A stretch of DNA of 64,000 nucleotides from contig CANRFZ010000014.1 of the NCBI GenBank assembly GCA_947630025.1, positions 28,119-92,118 on the forward strand, written 5' to 3'. Both the position numbers and the translations under genes were made by a program. Each line of letters opens with the position of its first letter. The first letter of the stretch is position 1. The notes below the pieces were generated by a model, which was not told the DNA's origin, did not search any database, and was given only the letters and a program-made list of their open reading frames with translations. Source of the stretch: an uncultured Lachnospiraceae bacterium (GTDB taxonomy: Bacteria; Bacillota; Clostridia; Lachnospirales; Lachnospiraceae). This document shows positions 24,353 to 34,500 of the stretch, piece by piece.

Positions 24353-26134
24353 TTACATTCTGTCGGGCGCGGAAAAACCAAGTAAGTCAATGCAGGTTTC
24401 CAGAATTTCCTCGGTCAATACGAGCAGCGCGATCCATCCGGCCTTCTTCTGCCCGTCTTCTTCGGACAGAATCTTTGTCTCGTGGTAAAAGCGGTTGAAC
24501 GCATTGGCGATATCGTAAATATACGCGCAGATCCGATGGGGCGCCAGTTCCTCGCAGGCCGCCTCGATGACGGCGTTGTATTTCGCCAGCTCCAGCATCA
24601 GACTTTTCTCGGAATCGTTCGCCGCGCTCTGGATGACCGTATCGGTCAATACACCGCCCTGCTCCGTGTACTTGGCCAGAATTGACTTGATCCGTACCAT
24701 CGTATAGAGGATATAGGGGCCGGTGTCTCCCTCGAACGAGGTGAACCTGTCCATATCGAAAATATAATCTTTGGAAGCCTGATTGGACAGATCGCCGTAC
24801 TTGACCGCCGCCAGCCCTACGGTTTTGGCCGTCTCCTCGGCCTCCTTTTCGTCGATTTCATACCCTTTCTCCGCGGCGTTCTCACGGATCTTTTTGAGCA
24901 TTTCTCCGTTGATCTCGCGGATCAGGGCAGACAGGGGCATGACGCCGCCGTCTCTCGTCTTAAAGGGCTTTCCGTCCTTGCCGTTCATCGTGCCGAACCC
25001 GATGTGCACGAGTGTCGTTTTTTCATTGACCAGTCCGGTCTTGCGCGCGCAGCGGAATACCTGTTCAAAATACAGCTCCTGCCGCTTGTCCGTCAGATAG
25101 ATCAGCTTGTCGGGATGATAGCGCTCCATGCGGTCCATGATCGTCGCCAGATCCGTCGTATTATACAGTGCCGCGCCGTCGGATTTTAAGATCATGCAGG
25201 GCGGCATTTCCTTCGTATCGCTCTCCTGCTTGACATCCACCACCAGCGCGCCGTCGCTCTCGTAGGCATAGCCGCCGTCCTTCATCATGCGCACCATGGA
25301 CGGGATCAGCTCGTGGACGTCCGATTCGCCCTTCCACAGTTCAAAGGAAACGTTCAGGTCGCGGTAATTGCGCTTTAAATCCGCCACCGACACATTCATG
25401 ATATGCCGCCACAACGCGCGGTAGCCGCGCACGCCGTTCTGCAGCTTCTGCGTCGCCTCCAGCGCCTCCGCCTTGTAGTCCTCGTCCTCTTTGGAGCGGG
25501 CGCTGGCCGTGGGATAGATCTCCTCCAGCTCCGTAATCGTAAAAGGCGCTTCCTCCGGGTAGTCTCCTTCATAGGACTCGTCGAAATATACCAGCTCCGG
25601 CTGTCTTCTGCGCAGCTCCGTAATGACCAGCCCCATCTGCAGGCCCCAGTCGCCCATATGGATATCGCCGATGATGTCATGTCCCGCATACCGGCAGATG
25701 CGCTTGATGCTCTCGCCGATGATGGCGGAGCGCAGATGGCCGACATGGAGCGACTTCGCCACATTGGGACCGCCGTAGTCAATGATGATCTTCTCCGGCT
25801 GCCGGGGCGCCTGCAGGCCGAATTTATCGCTCTCTTTCATCTGCCGCAGATAGTCCCGCACAAAGGACTCTTTTACTTTCATATTCAGGAAACCGGGCGC
25901 CGCCGCCGACACTTCCGCAAAGACATCGCTGTCCGTAAGCTGCGCCGCCACATCCTGCGCGATGGCCATCGGCGCTTTGTGGTACTGCTTGGCTCCTGCC
26001 ATCGCGCCGTTGCACTGGTATTCGCACAGATCGGGGCGGTTGGACAGTGTCACTCTGCCGAGCTGCCCGTCATATCCCGCCGCGTCAAAGGCCCGTTTCG
26101 TTTCTTCCGATATCAAATCCAATAATTTCTGCAT
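24353..26134 (-). CDS. argS: Arginyl-tRNA synthetase
   Basis: A class I synthetase of 593 residues. An N-terminal Add1 domain (about 1-110) is followed by the catalytic HIGH-like motif in YGGPNVAKSLHVGHLRSAIIGESIKRI. YLTDKRQELYFEQVF and HIGFGTMNGKDGKPFKTRDGG stand where the KMSKS loop sits, which is often lost in ArgRS. A C-terminal helical anticodon-binding DALR domain ends in LGFSAPDRM, the usual end. GAGGATGCAGA precedes the ATG. Confidence 0.96.
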   Translation of the reverse strand: MQKLLDLISEETKRAFDAAGYDGQLGRVTLSNRPDLCEYQCNGAMAGAKQYHKAPMAIAQDVAAQLTDSDVFAEVSAAAPGFLNMKVKESFVRDYLRQMKESDKFGLQAPRQPEKIIIDYGGPNVAKSLHVGHLRSAIIGESIKRICRYAGHDIIGDIHMGDWGLQMGLVITELRRRQPELVYFDESYEGDYPEEAPFTITELEEIYPTASARSKEDEDYKAEALEATQKLQNGVRGYRALWRHIMNVSVADLKRNYRDLNVSFELWKGESDVHELIPSMVRMMKDGGYAYESDGALVVDVKQESDTKEMPPCMILKSDGAALYNTTDLATIMDRMERYHPDKLIYLTDKRQELYFEQVFRCARKTGLVNEKTTLVHIGFGTMNGKDGKPFKTRDGGVMPLSALIREINGEMLKKIRENAAEKGYEIDEKEAEETAKTVGLAAVKYGDLSNQASKDYIFDMDRFTSFEGDTGPYILYTMVRIKSILAKYTEQGGVLTDTVIQSAANDSEKSLMLELAKYNAVIEAACEELAPHRICAYIYDIANAFNRFYHETKILSEEDGQKKAGWIALLVLTEEILETCIDLLGFSAPDRM

Positions 26135-26174
26135 TCTGCATCCTCATACATTCATACTCTCTCGGCTTGCGCCT

Positions 26175-26318
26175 GCGTCTCTCCCATCTTACCCCATTTA
26201 TCCGTGAAATTCAAGCAAAAACCAAAGCGGCGGCAGAACAATGCGTCTCTCCATCTTACCCTATCGATCCGTAAAATCCATGCAAAAACCAAAGCGGCGG
26301 CAAACCGCGTCTGTCTTT
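26175..26318. repeat. Imperfect 67-bp tandem repeat between queH and argS
   Basis: Two units begin at about 26188 and 26255. They share CTTACCC, ATCCGT, GCAAAAACCAAAGCGGCGGC and GCGTCT, with a partial third copy running into the 3' end of queH. The gap of about 185 bp is otherwise featureless. Confidence 0.75.
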
Positions 26319-26975
26319 CTATCTTTTGGAAAAGACGCACCCGCAGTAATTCTGCCGGTACAGGTCATATTCTCCGGACAGGACAATGGAGCGCTGGTAG
26401 CCGCCTTTTTTCTTAAAATCCGACACAAGCCATTTCACGCCGTACTCGTCCGCCAGCCGCGCGCCGATCTCGTTGAGCTTCGCCGCATTTTTCTGCGGGC
26501 TGATCGTAAGCGTCGTGGCGAAATAGTCAAACTTCCCTGCTGCCGCGCGCTTCGCCGTCTCCCGCAGCCGCAGCTCATAGCAGGCGAAGCACCGTTCTCC
26601 ACCCTCCGGGCACTGTTCCAGCCCCTTGACGGCGTCATAGAAGCAGTCCGGCTCGTAGTCGCTCTCCACGATTTCGATCCTGCCCGCCTGCTCCCCGGAG
26701 GCGCCGTTCTCCGGCAGCATCGCATTGTACGCCCTGATGAGCCTGCGCTGCTCCGCCGCGCGCCTGCGGTACTCCTCCTCATAGGAGATATTGGGATTGT
26801 AATAAAAAACCGTGATACGGAAATACCGTCTCAGATATTCCAGCACATAACTGCTGCAGGGCGCGCAGCAGCTATGCAGAAAAAGCGCAGGGGTTTGGCT
26901 GCCCTGCGCGTCCGCGCTCTCCGCGATCTGTTGTAAAATAAGTTCCAGTTCTTTTTGATAGTTTCTTTGATTCAT
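26319..26975 (-). CDS. queH: Epoxyqueuosine reductase QueH
   Basis: About 218 residues, the non-cobalamin enzyme that reduces epoxyqueuosine to queuosine in tRNA. The metal and cluster cysteines stand in FLHSCCAPCSSYV, CPEGGERCFACYELRLRETA and YCGCVFSKR. The nucleotide-fold segment VFYYNPNISYEEEYRRR and FDYFATTLTISPQKN also match the family. The ATG at 26975 is preferred to a TTG one codon earlier. It lies directly upstream of argS on the same strand. Confidence 0.93.
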   Translation of the reverse strand: MNQRNYQKELELILQQIAESADAQGSQTPALFLHSCCAPCSSYVLEYLRRYFRITVFYYNPNISYEEEYRRRAAEQRRLIRAYNAMLPENGASGEQAGRIEIVESDYEPDCFYDAVKGLEQCPEGGERCFACYELRLRETAKRAAAGKFDYFATTLTISPQKNAAKLNEIGARLADEYGVKWLVSDFKKKGGYQRSIVLSGEYDLYRQNYCGCVFSKR

Positions 26976-27075
26976 CAACCGAACTCTCTGTCTTTACGTT
27001 GGCCTTCTCTGCCTTTGCCCTTCCCTTTTTTCTTCTCTATTCATCGCATCGTTTGCCTGCGCTCTATCGCAGTTT

Positions 27076-30000
27076 CTAGCCTTTGTGCGCGCGGCTCTTG
27101 GCGATCGTGGCGATGTCCGTCAGCGTCATCCTTCCCTGAGACGCCGCATTTTCCAGACTGGTCACCAGCGCCGCCGCGGTGTCCATCGCCGTGATGCAGT
27201 TGACGCCTGTCTCGATGGCCGTCCGCCGGATCAGGAACCCGTCCCTGTTCTTGTCGCGTCCCTGCGTGGGCGTGTCGATGACCAGATCGATCTTGTGTCC
27301 TAAGATCAGATCCATGACGGTGGGCGACTCCTGCTGGATTTTGTTGACTTTTCTCGCCTTCACGCCGGCCTCGTTGAGCGCCGCCGCGGTACTTCTCGTG
27401 GCGTAGATGATGTAGCCCAGCTTTTCAAAACGGCGCGCCACCTCGATGGCTTCGCCCTTGTCCGCGTCCTTGACGGTGATAATCATCTGCTTGTGCTTCG
27501 GCAGGTTCACGCCCGCGCCGAGGAACGCCTTGTAGAGCGCCTCGTTAAAGGTTTTGGCGATGCCGAGGCATTCTCCCGTGGATTTCATTTCAGGCCCTAA
27601 GCTGATCTCCGCGCCGCGTATTTTTTCAAATGAGAACACCGGCATCTTGATGGCATAATAGTCCGCCGCGGGCTGCAGCCCCGGCTCATAGCCGAGATCT
27701 CTGATCTTCCTGCCGATGATAACCTGCGTCGCCAGATCCACGATCGGGATGCCCGTCACCTTGCTGATATAGGGCACGGTGCGGGAGGAGCGGGGATTGA
27801 CCTCGATCACATACACCTCGTCGTCCATGGCGATAAACTGAATATTGATCAGGCCGACTACGTGCAGCGCGCGGGCCAGTCTCGCGGAATAATCGGCGAT
27901 CGTCTCCTTGACCTTGTCGCTGACGGTGGGCGCGGGATAGACGGAAATACTGTCTCCGGAATGGACGCCCGTCCGCTCGATATGCTCCATAATGCCCGGA
28001 ATCAGGATGTCCGTGCCGTCGCACACGGCGTCCACTTCCAGCTCTTTGCCCTGCAGATATTTGTCTACCAGAATCGGATGATCCTGCTCGTAGCGGTTGA
28101 TGACCGCCATAAATTCTTCGATCTCCTGATCGGAAATAGCGATCTGCATTCCCTGTCCGCCCAGCACATAGGAAGGGCGCACCAGCACGGGATAGCCCAG
28201 ACGGTTCGCCACTTCCTTGGCCTCCTCCGCAGTGTAGACCGTGCCGCCGGCGGCTCTCGGAATCTGCGTCTCCTCCAGTATCCGGTCAAAGAGCTCCCTG
28301 TCCTCGGCGGCGTCCACATCCTCCGCCTTGGTGCCGAGAATCGGTACTCCCATCTTCATCAGGCTTTCCGTCAGCTTGATGGCGGTCTGTCCGCCGAACT
28401 GCACCACCGCGCCGTCGGGATGTTCCACGCGGACGATATTTTCCACGTCCTCCGGCGTCAGCGGCTCGAAATACAGTTTGTCCGCAATATCAAAGTCGGT
28501 GCTGACCGTCTCCGGGTTGTTGTTGATGATGACCGTTTCATAGCCTTCTTTTGCAAAAGCCCATGTCGCGTGCACGGAGCAGTAGTCGAACTCGATGCCC
28601 TGTCCGATGCGGATCGGGCCGGAACCCAGCACCAGCACCTTTTTCTTCGGATGCGTCTCGACCGCCTCCGTCTCGGAGCCGAAAACCGAGTAGTAATAAG
28701 GCGTGCTGGCCGCAAACTCCGCCGCGCACGTATCCACCATCTTAAACGCCGCCACGATGCCGTTGTCATAGCGCATCTGCCTGACTTCCTCCTCCGTCCT
28801 GCCGGTCAGTCTGGCGATCACATTGTCGGGAAATTCCAGCCGCTTCGCCTCCCGCAGCAATTCTACGGTGAGCGGGCCCTTTTCCAGCGCCGCCTCCATC
28901 TCCGTCAGGATCGCGATCTTGTCGATGAACCAGACGTCCACCATCGTGATCTCGTGTATCGTGTCATAGTCGATGCCTTTGCGCACCGCCTCCGCAATCA
29001 GATAGATCCGCTGGTCGTCCACGATCTTCATGCGGTCGATCAGCTCCTCTTTCGTCAGCGCGGAGAAATCATAGCTTCTCAGGCAGTCCACGTGCTGCTC
29101 CAGCGAGCGGATTGCCTTCATCAGCGCGCCTTCAAAATTATTGCAGATGCTCATCACTTCGCCCGTGGCCTTCATCTGCGTCGTGAGGGTGCGCTTCGCC
29201 GTGATGAATTTGTCAAAGGGCAGCCTCGGTATCTTGACGACGCAGTAGTCCAGCGTCGGCTCAAAGCTGGCGTAGGTCTTGCCCGTGATGGCGTTCTTGA
29301 TCTCGTCCAGCGTATAGCCCAGCGCGATCTTGGCCGCGACTTTGGCGATGGGATAGCCCGTAGCCTTGGACGCCAGCGCCGAGGAACGGCTCACACGGGG
29401 ATTGACCTCGATGACGCAGTATTCAAAACTGGTGGGATGCAGCGCGAACTGCACGTTGCAGCCGCCCGTGATCCCCAGCTCGTTGATGATATTGAGCGCG
29501 GAGCTCCTGAGCATCTGGTACTCCTTGTCGCTCAGCGTCTGGGAAGGCGCCACCACAATGCTGTCGCCCGTGTGGACGCCCACCGGGTCGATATTTTCCA
29601 TGTTGCAGACGGTGATGCAGTTGCCCGCGCTGTCGCGCATCACCTCGTACTCGATCTCTTTCCAACCGGCGATGCAGCGCTCCACCAGCACTTGTCCCAC
29701 GCGGGAGAGGCGCAGGCCGTTGGCCAGAATCTCCTCCAGCTCGGCGCGGTTGTGCGCGATGCCGCCGCCGGAGCCGCCCAGCGTATAGGCGGGCCGCAGC
29801 ACGACCGGGTAGCCAATCTGCGCGGCAAAGGCAACGCCGTCCTCGATATTCTCCACCACCAGCGAGGGCGCGCAGGGTTCGCCGATCTTTTCCATCGTCT
29901 CCTTAAATTCCAGCCTGTCCTCCGCTTTTTTGATGGTGGCCGCCGTCGTGCCCAGAAGCGTCACGCCGTGGGCTTTCAGGAAGCCCGACTCGTCCAGTTC

Positions 30001-30300
30001 CATTCCCAGATTCAGTCCCGCCTGTCCGCCCATGTTGGGCAGCAGACTGTCGGGCTTTTCTTTCAGGATAATCTCCTCGATGACCGATGTGGTCAATGGT
30101 TCGATGTATACTTTATCCGCAATATCGCCGTCCGTCATGATCGTCGCGGGATTGGAATTGACCAGTATGACCTCCATCCCTTCTTCCTTTAACGAACGGC
30201 ACGCCTGCGTACCGGCATAGTCAAATTCCGCCGCCTGTCCTATGACGATGGGGCCGGAGCCGATGACGAGCACTCTCTTTACATTTGGATTCTTAGGCAT
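27076..30300 (-). CDS. carB: Carbamoyl-phosphate synthase large subunit
   Basis: A 1074-residue enzyme that makes carbamoyl phosphate from bicarbonate, ATP and ammonia passed from CarA, for pyrimidine and arginine synthesis. It consists of two homologous ATP-grasp halves: VLVIGSGPIVIGQAAEFDYAG and VLVLGSGPIRIGQGIEFDYC open the two pre-grasp domains, with glycine-rich ATP loops VVLRPAYTLGGSGGG and VLVRPSYVLGGQGM. A C-terminal MGS-like allosteric domain has SPTVMDLILGHKIDLVIDTPTQGRDKNRDGFLIRRTAI. GGAGGTGCGCC precedes the ATG, which overlaps carA by 8 bp. Confidence 0.97.
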   Translation of the reverse strand: MPKNPNVKRVLVIGSGPIVIGQAAEFDYAGTQACRSLKEEGMEVILVNSNPATIMTDGDIADKVYIEPLTTSVIEEIILKEKPDSLLPNMGGQAGLNLGMELDESGFLKAHGVTLLGTTAATIKKAEDRLEFKETMEKIGEPCAPSLVVENIEDGVAFAAQIGYPVVLRPAYTLGGSGGGIAHNRAELEEILANGLRLSRVGQVLVERCIAGWKEIEYEVMRDSAGNCITVCNMENIDPVGVHTGDSIVVAPSQTLSDKEYQMLRSSALNIINELGITGGCNVQFALHPTSFEYCVIEVNPRVSRSSALASKATGYPIAKVAAKIALGYTLDEIKNAITGKTYASFEPTLDYCVVKIPRLPFDKFITAKRTLTTQMKATGEVMSICNNFEGALMKAIRSLEQHVDCLRSYDFSALTKEELIDRMKIVDDQRIYLIAEAVRKGIDYDTIHEITMVDVWFIDKIAILTEMEAALEKGPLTVELLREAKRLEFPDNVIARLTGRTEEEVRQMRYDNGIVAAFKMVDTCAAEFAASTPYYYSVFGSETEAVETHPKKKVLVLGSGPIRIGQGIEFDYCSVHATWAFAKEGYETVIINNNPETVSTDFDIADKLYFEPLTPEDVENIVRVEHPDGAVVQFGGQTAIKLTESLMKMGVPILGTKAEDVDAAEDRELFDRILEETQIPRAAGGTVYTAEEAKEVANRLGYPVLVRPSYVLGGQGMQIAISDQEIEEFMAVINRYEQDHPILVDKYLQGKELEVDAVCDGTDILIPGIMEHIERTGVHSGDSISVYPAPTVSDKVKETIADYSARLARALHVVGLINIQFIAMDDEVYVIEVNPRSSRTVPYISKVTGIPIVDLATQVIIGRKIRDLGYEPGLQPAADYYAIKMPVFSFEKIRGAEISLGPEMKSTGECLGIAKTFNEALYKAFLGAGVNLPKHKQMIITVKDADKGEAIEVARRFEKLGYIIYATRSTAAALNEAGVKARKVNKIQQESPTVMDLILGHKIDLVIDTPTQGRDKNRDGFLIRRTAIETGVNCITAMDTAAALVTSLENAASQGRMTLTDIATIAKSRAHKG

Positions 30301-31486
30301 GGCGCACCTCCTTCATCATCCCGATAAACCGGTCGAACAGATCTCCGGAATCCTGCGGGCCGGGGCACGCTTCGGGATGAAACTGCACCGTAAAAATATT
30401 TTTGCCGGTATAGGAAAGCCCCTCGTTGGTGCCGTCGTTGACATTGACAAACGCGGGAACCGCAACGGACGCATCCAGCCTGTCCGCGTCCACCACATAG
30501 CCGTGGTTCTGGGAGGAGATGTATACCCTGCCCGTGGCCAGATCCTTGACCGGGTGGTTGCCGCCCCTGTGTCCGTATTTCATCTTGTAAGTGTCCGCGC
30601 CGGCAGCCAGCGCCATCAACTGATGCCCCAGACAGATGGCAAAGATCGTCAGATCCGCGTCGTACAACCTGCGGATCTCCGCGATCACCTCAGGGCACTC
30701 CTTGGGATCGCCGGGGCCGTTGCTGAGCATCACGCCGTCAAATCCACCCTCAATGATCTCCTGCGCCTTTGTCCCCGCCGGGTACACCGTCACGTCGCAC
30801 CCCCGCGCCGCCAGCGAGCGGGCGATATTGTCCTTGGCCCCCAGATCCAGCAGCGCCACTTTCAGGCCGCGGCCATTGAGGGCTCTGACCATGCTGGGCT
30901 TTTTCTCCCGGACGCCTTTTTCATATGCTTCCCTGTCAAACCGCGCGCTGCCGGAGATCGGCCCGTTGTCGGAAAGCGCCGCCGCGCCGTGCAGCGTATA
31001 GGGCTCTTTGCAGGTCACAAGCTCCACCACCCTGCCCGTGGTGTAGGCTTTCAGCCGCGGCAGCACCTCGTCCATGCGGTAGTGCGCGTCGGTGGTGATC
31101 ATGCCGTTCATCGTTCCTTTTTCACGCAGGAGCTTGGTCAGCGCCCGGGTGTCGATCCCCGCGATGCCGGGCACGTCGTTCTCCTCGAGGAACTGCTGTA
31201 TCGTCATATCGCACCTGAAATTGCTGGGGATGCGGCTCAATTCCCGCACAATCAACCCGTCGGGCCACGGCCTGCGCGATTCCATGTCCTCTCTGCACAC
31301 GCCGTAATTGCCGATCAGCGGATAGGTCATGCACACCGCCTGCCCCGCGTAGGAAGGGTCCGTGAGCACTTCCAGATATCCCGCCATCGACGTGTTAAAA
31401 ACAATCTCGCTGACGACCTCTCTGTCGGCTCCGATATGGATTCCCTCAAATACGGTTCCGTCTTCCAAAATTAAGAACGCTTTCAT
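30293..31486 (-). CDS. carA: Carbamoyl-phosphate synthase small (glutaminase) subunit
   Basis: About 397 residues from the ATG at 31486, after AGGTGGCAGA; the longer frame would run into the purL end. The N-terminal CPSase domain (AFLILEDGTVFEG... VFNTSMAGYLEVLTDPSYAGQ) is followed by a class I glutamine amidotransferase with the nucleophile Cys in FAICLGHQLMALAAGA and the His in VQFHPEACPGPQD. It delivers ammonia to CarB through a tunnel and overlaps carB by 8 bp, so the subunits are coupled in translation. Confidence 0.96.
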   Translation of the reverse strand: MKAFLILEDGTVFEGIHIGADREVVSEIVFNTSMAGYLEVLTDPSYAGQAVCMTYPLIGNYGVCREDMESRRPWPDGLIVRELSRIPSNFRCDMTIQQFLEENDVPGIAGIDTRALTKLLREKGTMNGMITTDAHYRMDEVLPRLKAYTTGRVVELVTCKEPYTLHGAAALSDNGPISGSARFDREAYEKGVREKKPSMVRALNGRGLKVALLDLGAKDNIARSLAARGCDVTVYPAGTKAQEIIEGGFDGVMLSNGPGDPKECPEVIAEIRRLYDADLTIFAICLGHQLMALAAGADTYKMKYGHRGGNHPVKDLATGRVYISSQNHGYVVDADRLDASVAVPAFVNVNDGTNEGLSYTGKNIFTVQFHPEACPGPQDSGDLFDRFIGMMKEVRHA

Positions 31487-31520
31487 TCTGCCACCTGTTC
31501 TTTCGTCTTTCTGTGTCTTT

Positions 31521-34500
31521 TTATTGGAAATAGGCAACGCCGGATTCAAAAATCTTCAAATCCTGCTCTCCGTAAATATTGACTGCCACGCTCTCGCCCC
31601 GCCTCTCGGCATGGGCCATCTTGCCGAAGCATCTGCCGTCCGGCGACGTGATTCCCTCGATGGCGGCGTAGGAGCCGTTGATGTTCCACTCCTCGTCCAT
31701 CGTGATATTGCCCTCCGGATCGGCGTACTGGGTGGCCACCTGTCCGTTGGCAAACAACCGGTCGATCCACTCTTTCGGCGCGACGAAGCGCCCCTCGCCG
31801 TGGGAGGCCGGATTCACATAGACGCCGCCCGGCTCCGCGCCCCGAAGCCACGGGGATTTGTCGGAGACCACTTTGATATAGGCCATCTTGGAAATATGGC
31901 GGTTGACGGTATTAAACGTCAGCGTCGGCGAATCTTCCTTCTGCCCCGTCACCTCTCCGTAAGGCACCAGCCCCAGCTTAATCAGCGCTTGGAAGCCGTT
32001 GCAGATGCCCAGCGCCAGTCCGTCCCGCTCATAGAGCAGCTTATGCACCGCCTCTTTGATCTTCGCATTCTGAAACGCGGTGGCAAAGAACTTGGCGGAG
32101 CCGTCCGGCTCGTCGCCCGCCGAGAAGCCGCCGGGGAACATGATGATCTGGGCCTGGGCGATGGCTCCTGCAAAGACATCCACGCTGTCCCGGATATCGG
32201 ACGCCGTCAGGTTGCGGAATACCTTTGTCACCACATCCGCGCCCGCCCGCCGGAAAGCCGCCGCACTGTCGTACTCGCAGTTGGTTCCCGGAAAGACCGG
32301 GATAAACACGGTAGGCTTCGCCGTCTTATGCCTGCACACATAGACCTCTTTGGCCCGGTATACTTCGGAGCGCACGCTGCTCTTGTCCTTGCCCGCCGTA
32401 TAGGGGAAGACTTTGTCCAGTCTCTCCGTCCACGCCTGCAGCGCCTCCTCCATCGTCACGGTCACATCGCCGTACACAAAGGCCGGCGTCTGCGTCACCG
32501 TGCCGATGACCGTATATTTTATGTTGACTCCATCAGTCATTATATTTCTGACACTGTTGTCATCCATGTCCGGCACGCTGCCCAGCGCGTCCGCCGCATC
32601 TGCGGGCATCTCCGCCAGTATGTCGCCCAGCCCGTTGTCAAATAGCTTCTCCGCCGCCAGACCGCTCTCGATGACGACGCCGTACCGGTTGCCGAAAGCC
32701 ATCTTGCTCAGCGCCGCCGCCGCGCCCTTGGCGTCCAGCGCGTAGGCGGACAGAATGCTATGCTGCAACATCAGTGTCATAATATAGTCGTATACCTTCT
32801 TCACGCCGTCATAGACCGGCAGATCGTAGGCGTCCTTCGGGATGTGGAACCGCACCAGCCTGCTTCCAGGACGCTTGAGCTCCGGACTGACGATATTCTG
32901 CTGCCTGCCGATATCCACCGCAAAGGAGACTAACGTCGGCGGCACGTCGATATCGTTAAAAGTGCCCGACATGGAATCTTTGCCGCCTATGGACGGAAGG
33001 CCGTAGCCGAGCTGCGCGTCATAAGCGCCCAACAACGCCGCGAAAGGCTGGCTCCAGCGGTGGGGCTCCCCGCTCATCCTGCGGAAATACTCTTGGAACG
33101 TAAACCGGATCGTCCTGTAATCGCCGCCGTTGGCCACGATCTTGGCCATGGACTCCGTCACCGCATAGACCGCGCCGTGGTACGGGCTCCAACTGGACAG
33201 ATAGGGATCGAAGCCGTAGCTCATCATCGTCACGGTATCGGTTCTGCCCTCCTGCACGGGCAGCTTGGCCACCATCGCCTGCGTCTCCGTCAACTGGTAT
33301 TTTCCGCCGTAAGGCATATATACGCTGCCCGCGCCGATGGAGGCGTCGAACATCTCCACCAGCCCTTTCTGGGAGCACACGTTCAGGTCGTTTAACAGCG
33401 CAAGCCACGCCGCCTTCACGTCGCCCCGGCCCAGCGCGTCCGCCACCGCGGGCGTCGCGATCTGCTCCAGATAATTCTGCTTTTCATCCGGCAGATCCAC
33501 CGCCACGGCAGTCTCCTGATGAGCGCCGTTGGTGTCCAGAAAGGCTCTGGCGATATTGACGATGGGCTTGCCGCGCCATTGTAGGACGAGGCGGGGCTCC
33601 TTCGTCACCTCCGCCACCGCCACGGCCTCCAGATTTTCCTCCGCGGCATATCCCAGAAACTTGTCCACGTTCTCCGGCGATACGACCACCGCCATTCTCT
33701 CCTGCGATTCGGAAATCGCCAGCTCCGTGCCGTCCAGTCCGGCGTATTTCTTAGGTACTTTGTCCAGATCCACCACCAGACCGTCCGCCAGCTCGCCGAT
33801 GGCCACGGACACGCCGCCCGCGCCGAAATCGTTGCACTTCTTGATCAGCCTGCTGACCTCGCCCCGCCGGAACAACCTCTGGATCTTGCGCTCTGTGGGG
33901 GCGTTGCCCTTCTGCACTTCCGCGCCGCAAGTCTCGATGGAGCTCTCCGTGTGCACTTTGGACGAACCGGTGGCGCCGCCGCAGCCGTCACGCCCTGTCC
34001 GCCCGCCCAGCAGGATAATGATATCGCCGGAATCGGACGTCTCCCGGATGACGTTCCGCCGCGGAGCCGCGCCCATGACGGCGCCGATCTCCATTCTCTT
34101 GGCCACGTAATTCGGATGATAGATTTCCTTGACCAGTCCGGTCGCCAGTCCGATCTGATTGCCGTAGGAAGAATAGCCGCCCGCCGCGCCGCGCACCAGT
34201 TTCTTCTGGGGCAGCTTGCCCTTTAAGGTGTCCGCCACCGGTACGGTGGGGTCCGCCGCGCCCGTCACGCGCATGGCCTGATAGACGTAGCCCCGGCCCG
34301 ACAGCGGATCGCGGATCGCGCCGCCCAGACAGGTGGCCGCGCCGCCGAAGGGCTCGATCTCGGTAGGATGGTTGTGCGTCTCGTTTTTGAAAAAGACCAG
34401 CCACTCCTCCGTCTCCTTGTGATCGCCGTAATCTATCTCCACCGGAACGATCACCGAGCAGGCGTTGATCTCGTCCGACTGCTCCATATCCTCCAGCTTT

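Noticed and set aside
27862..30192. Plus-strand frame of 776 codons opposite carB
   Set aside because: carB is certain on the minus strand; this frame is a codon-bias shadow rich in Arg and His.
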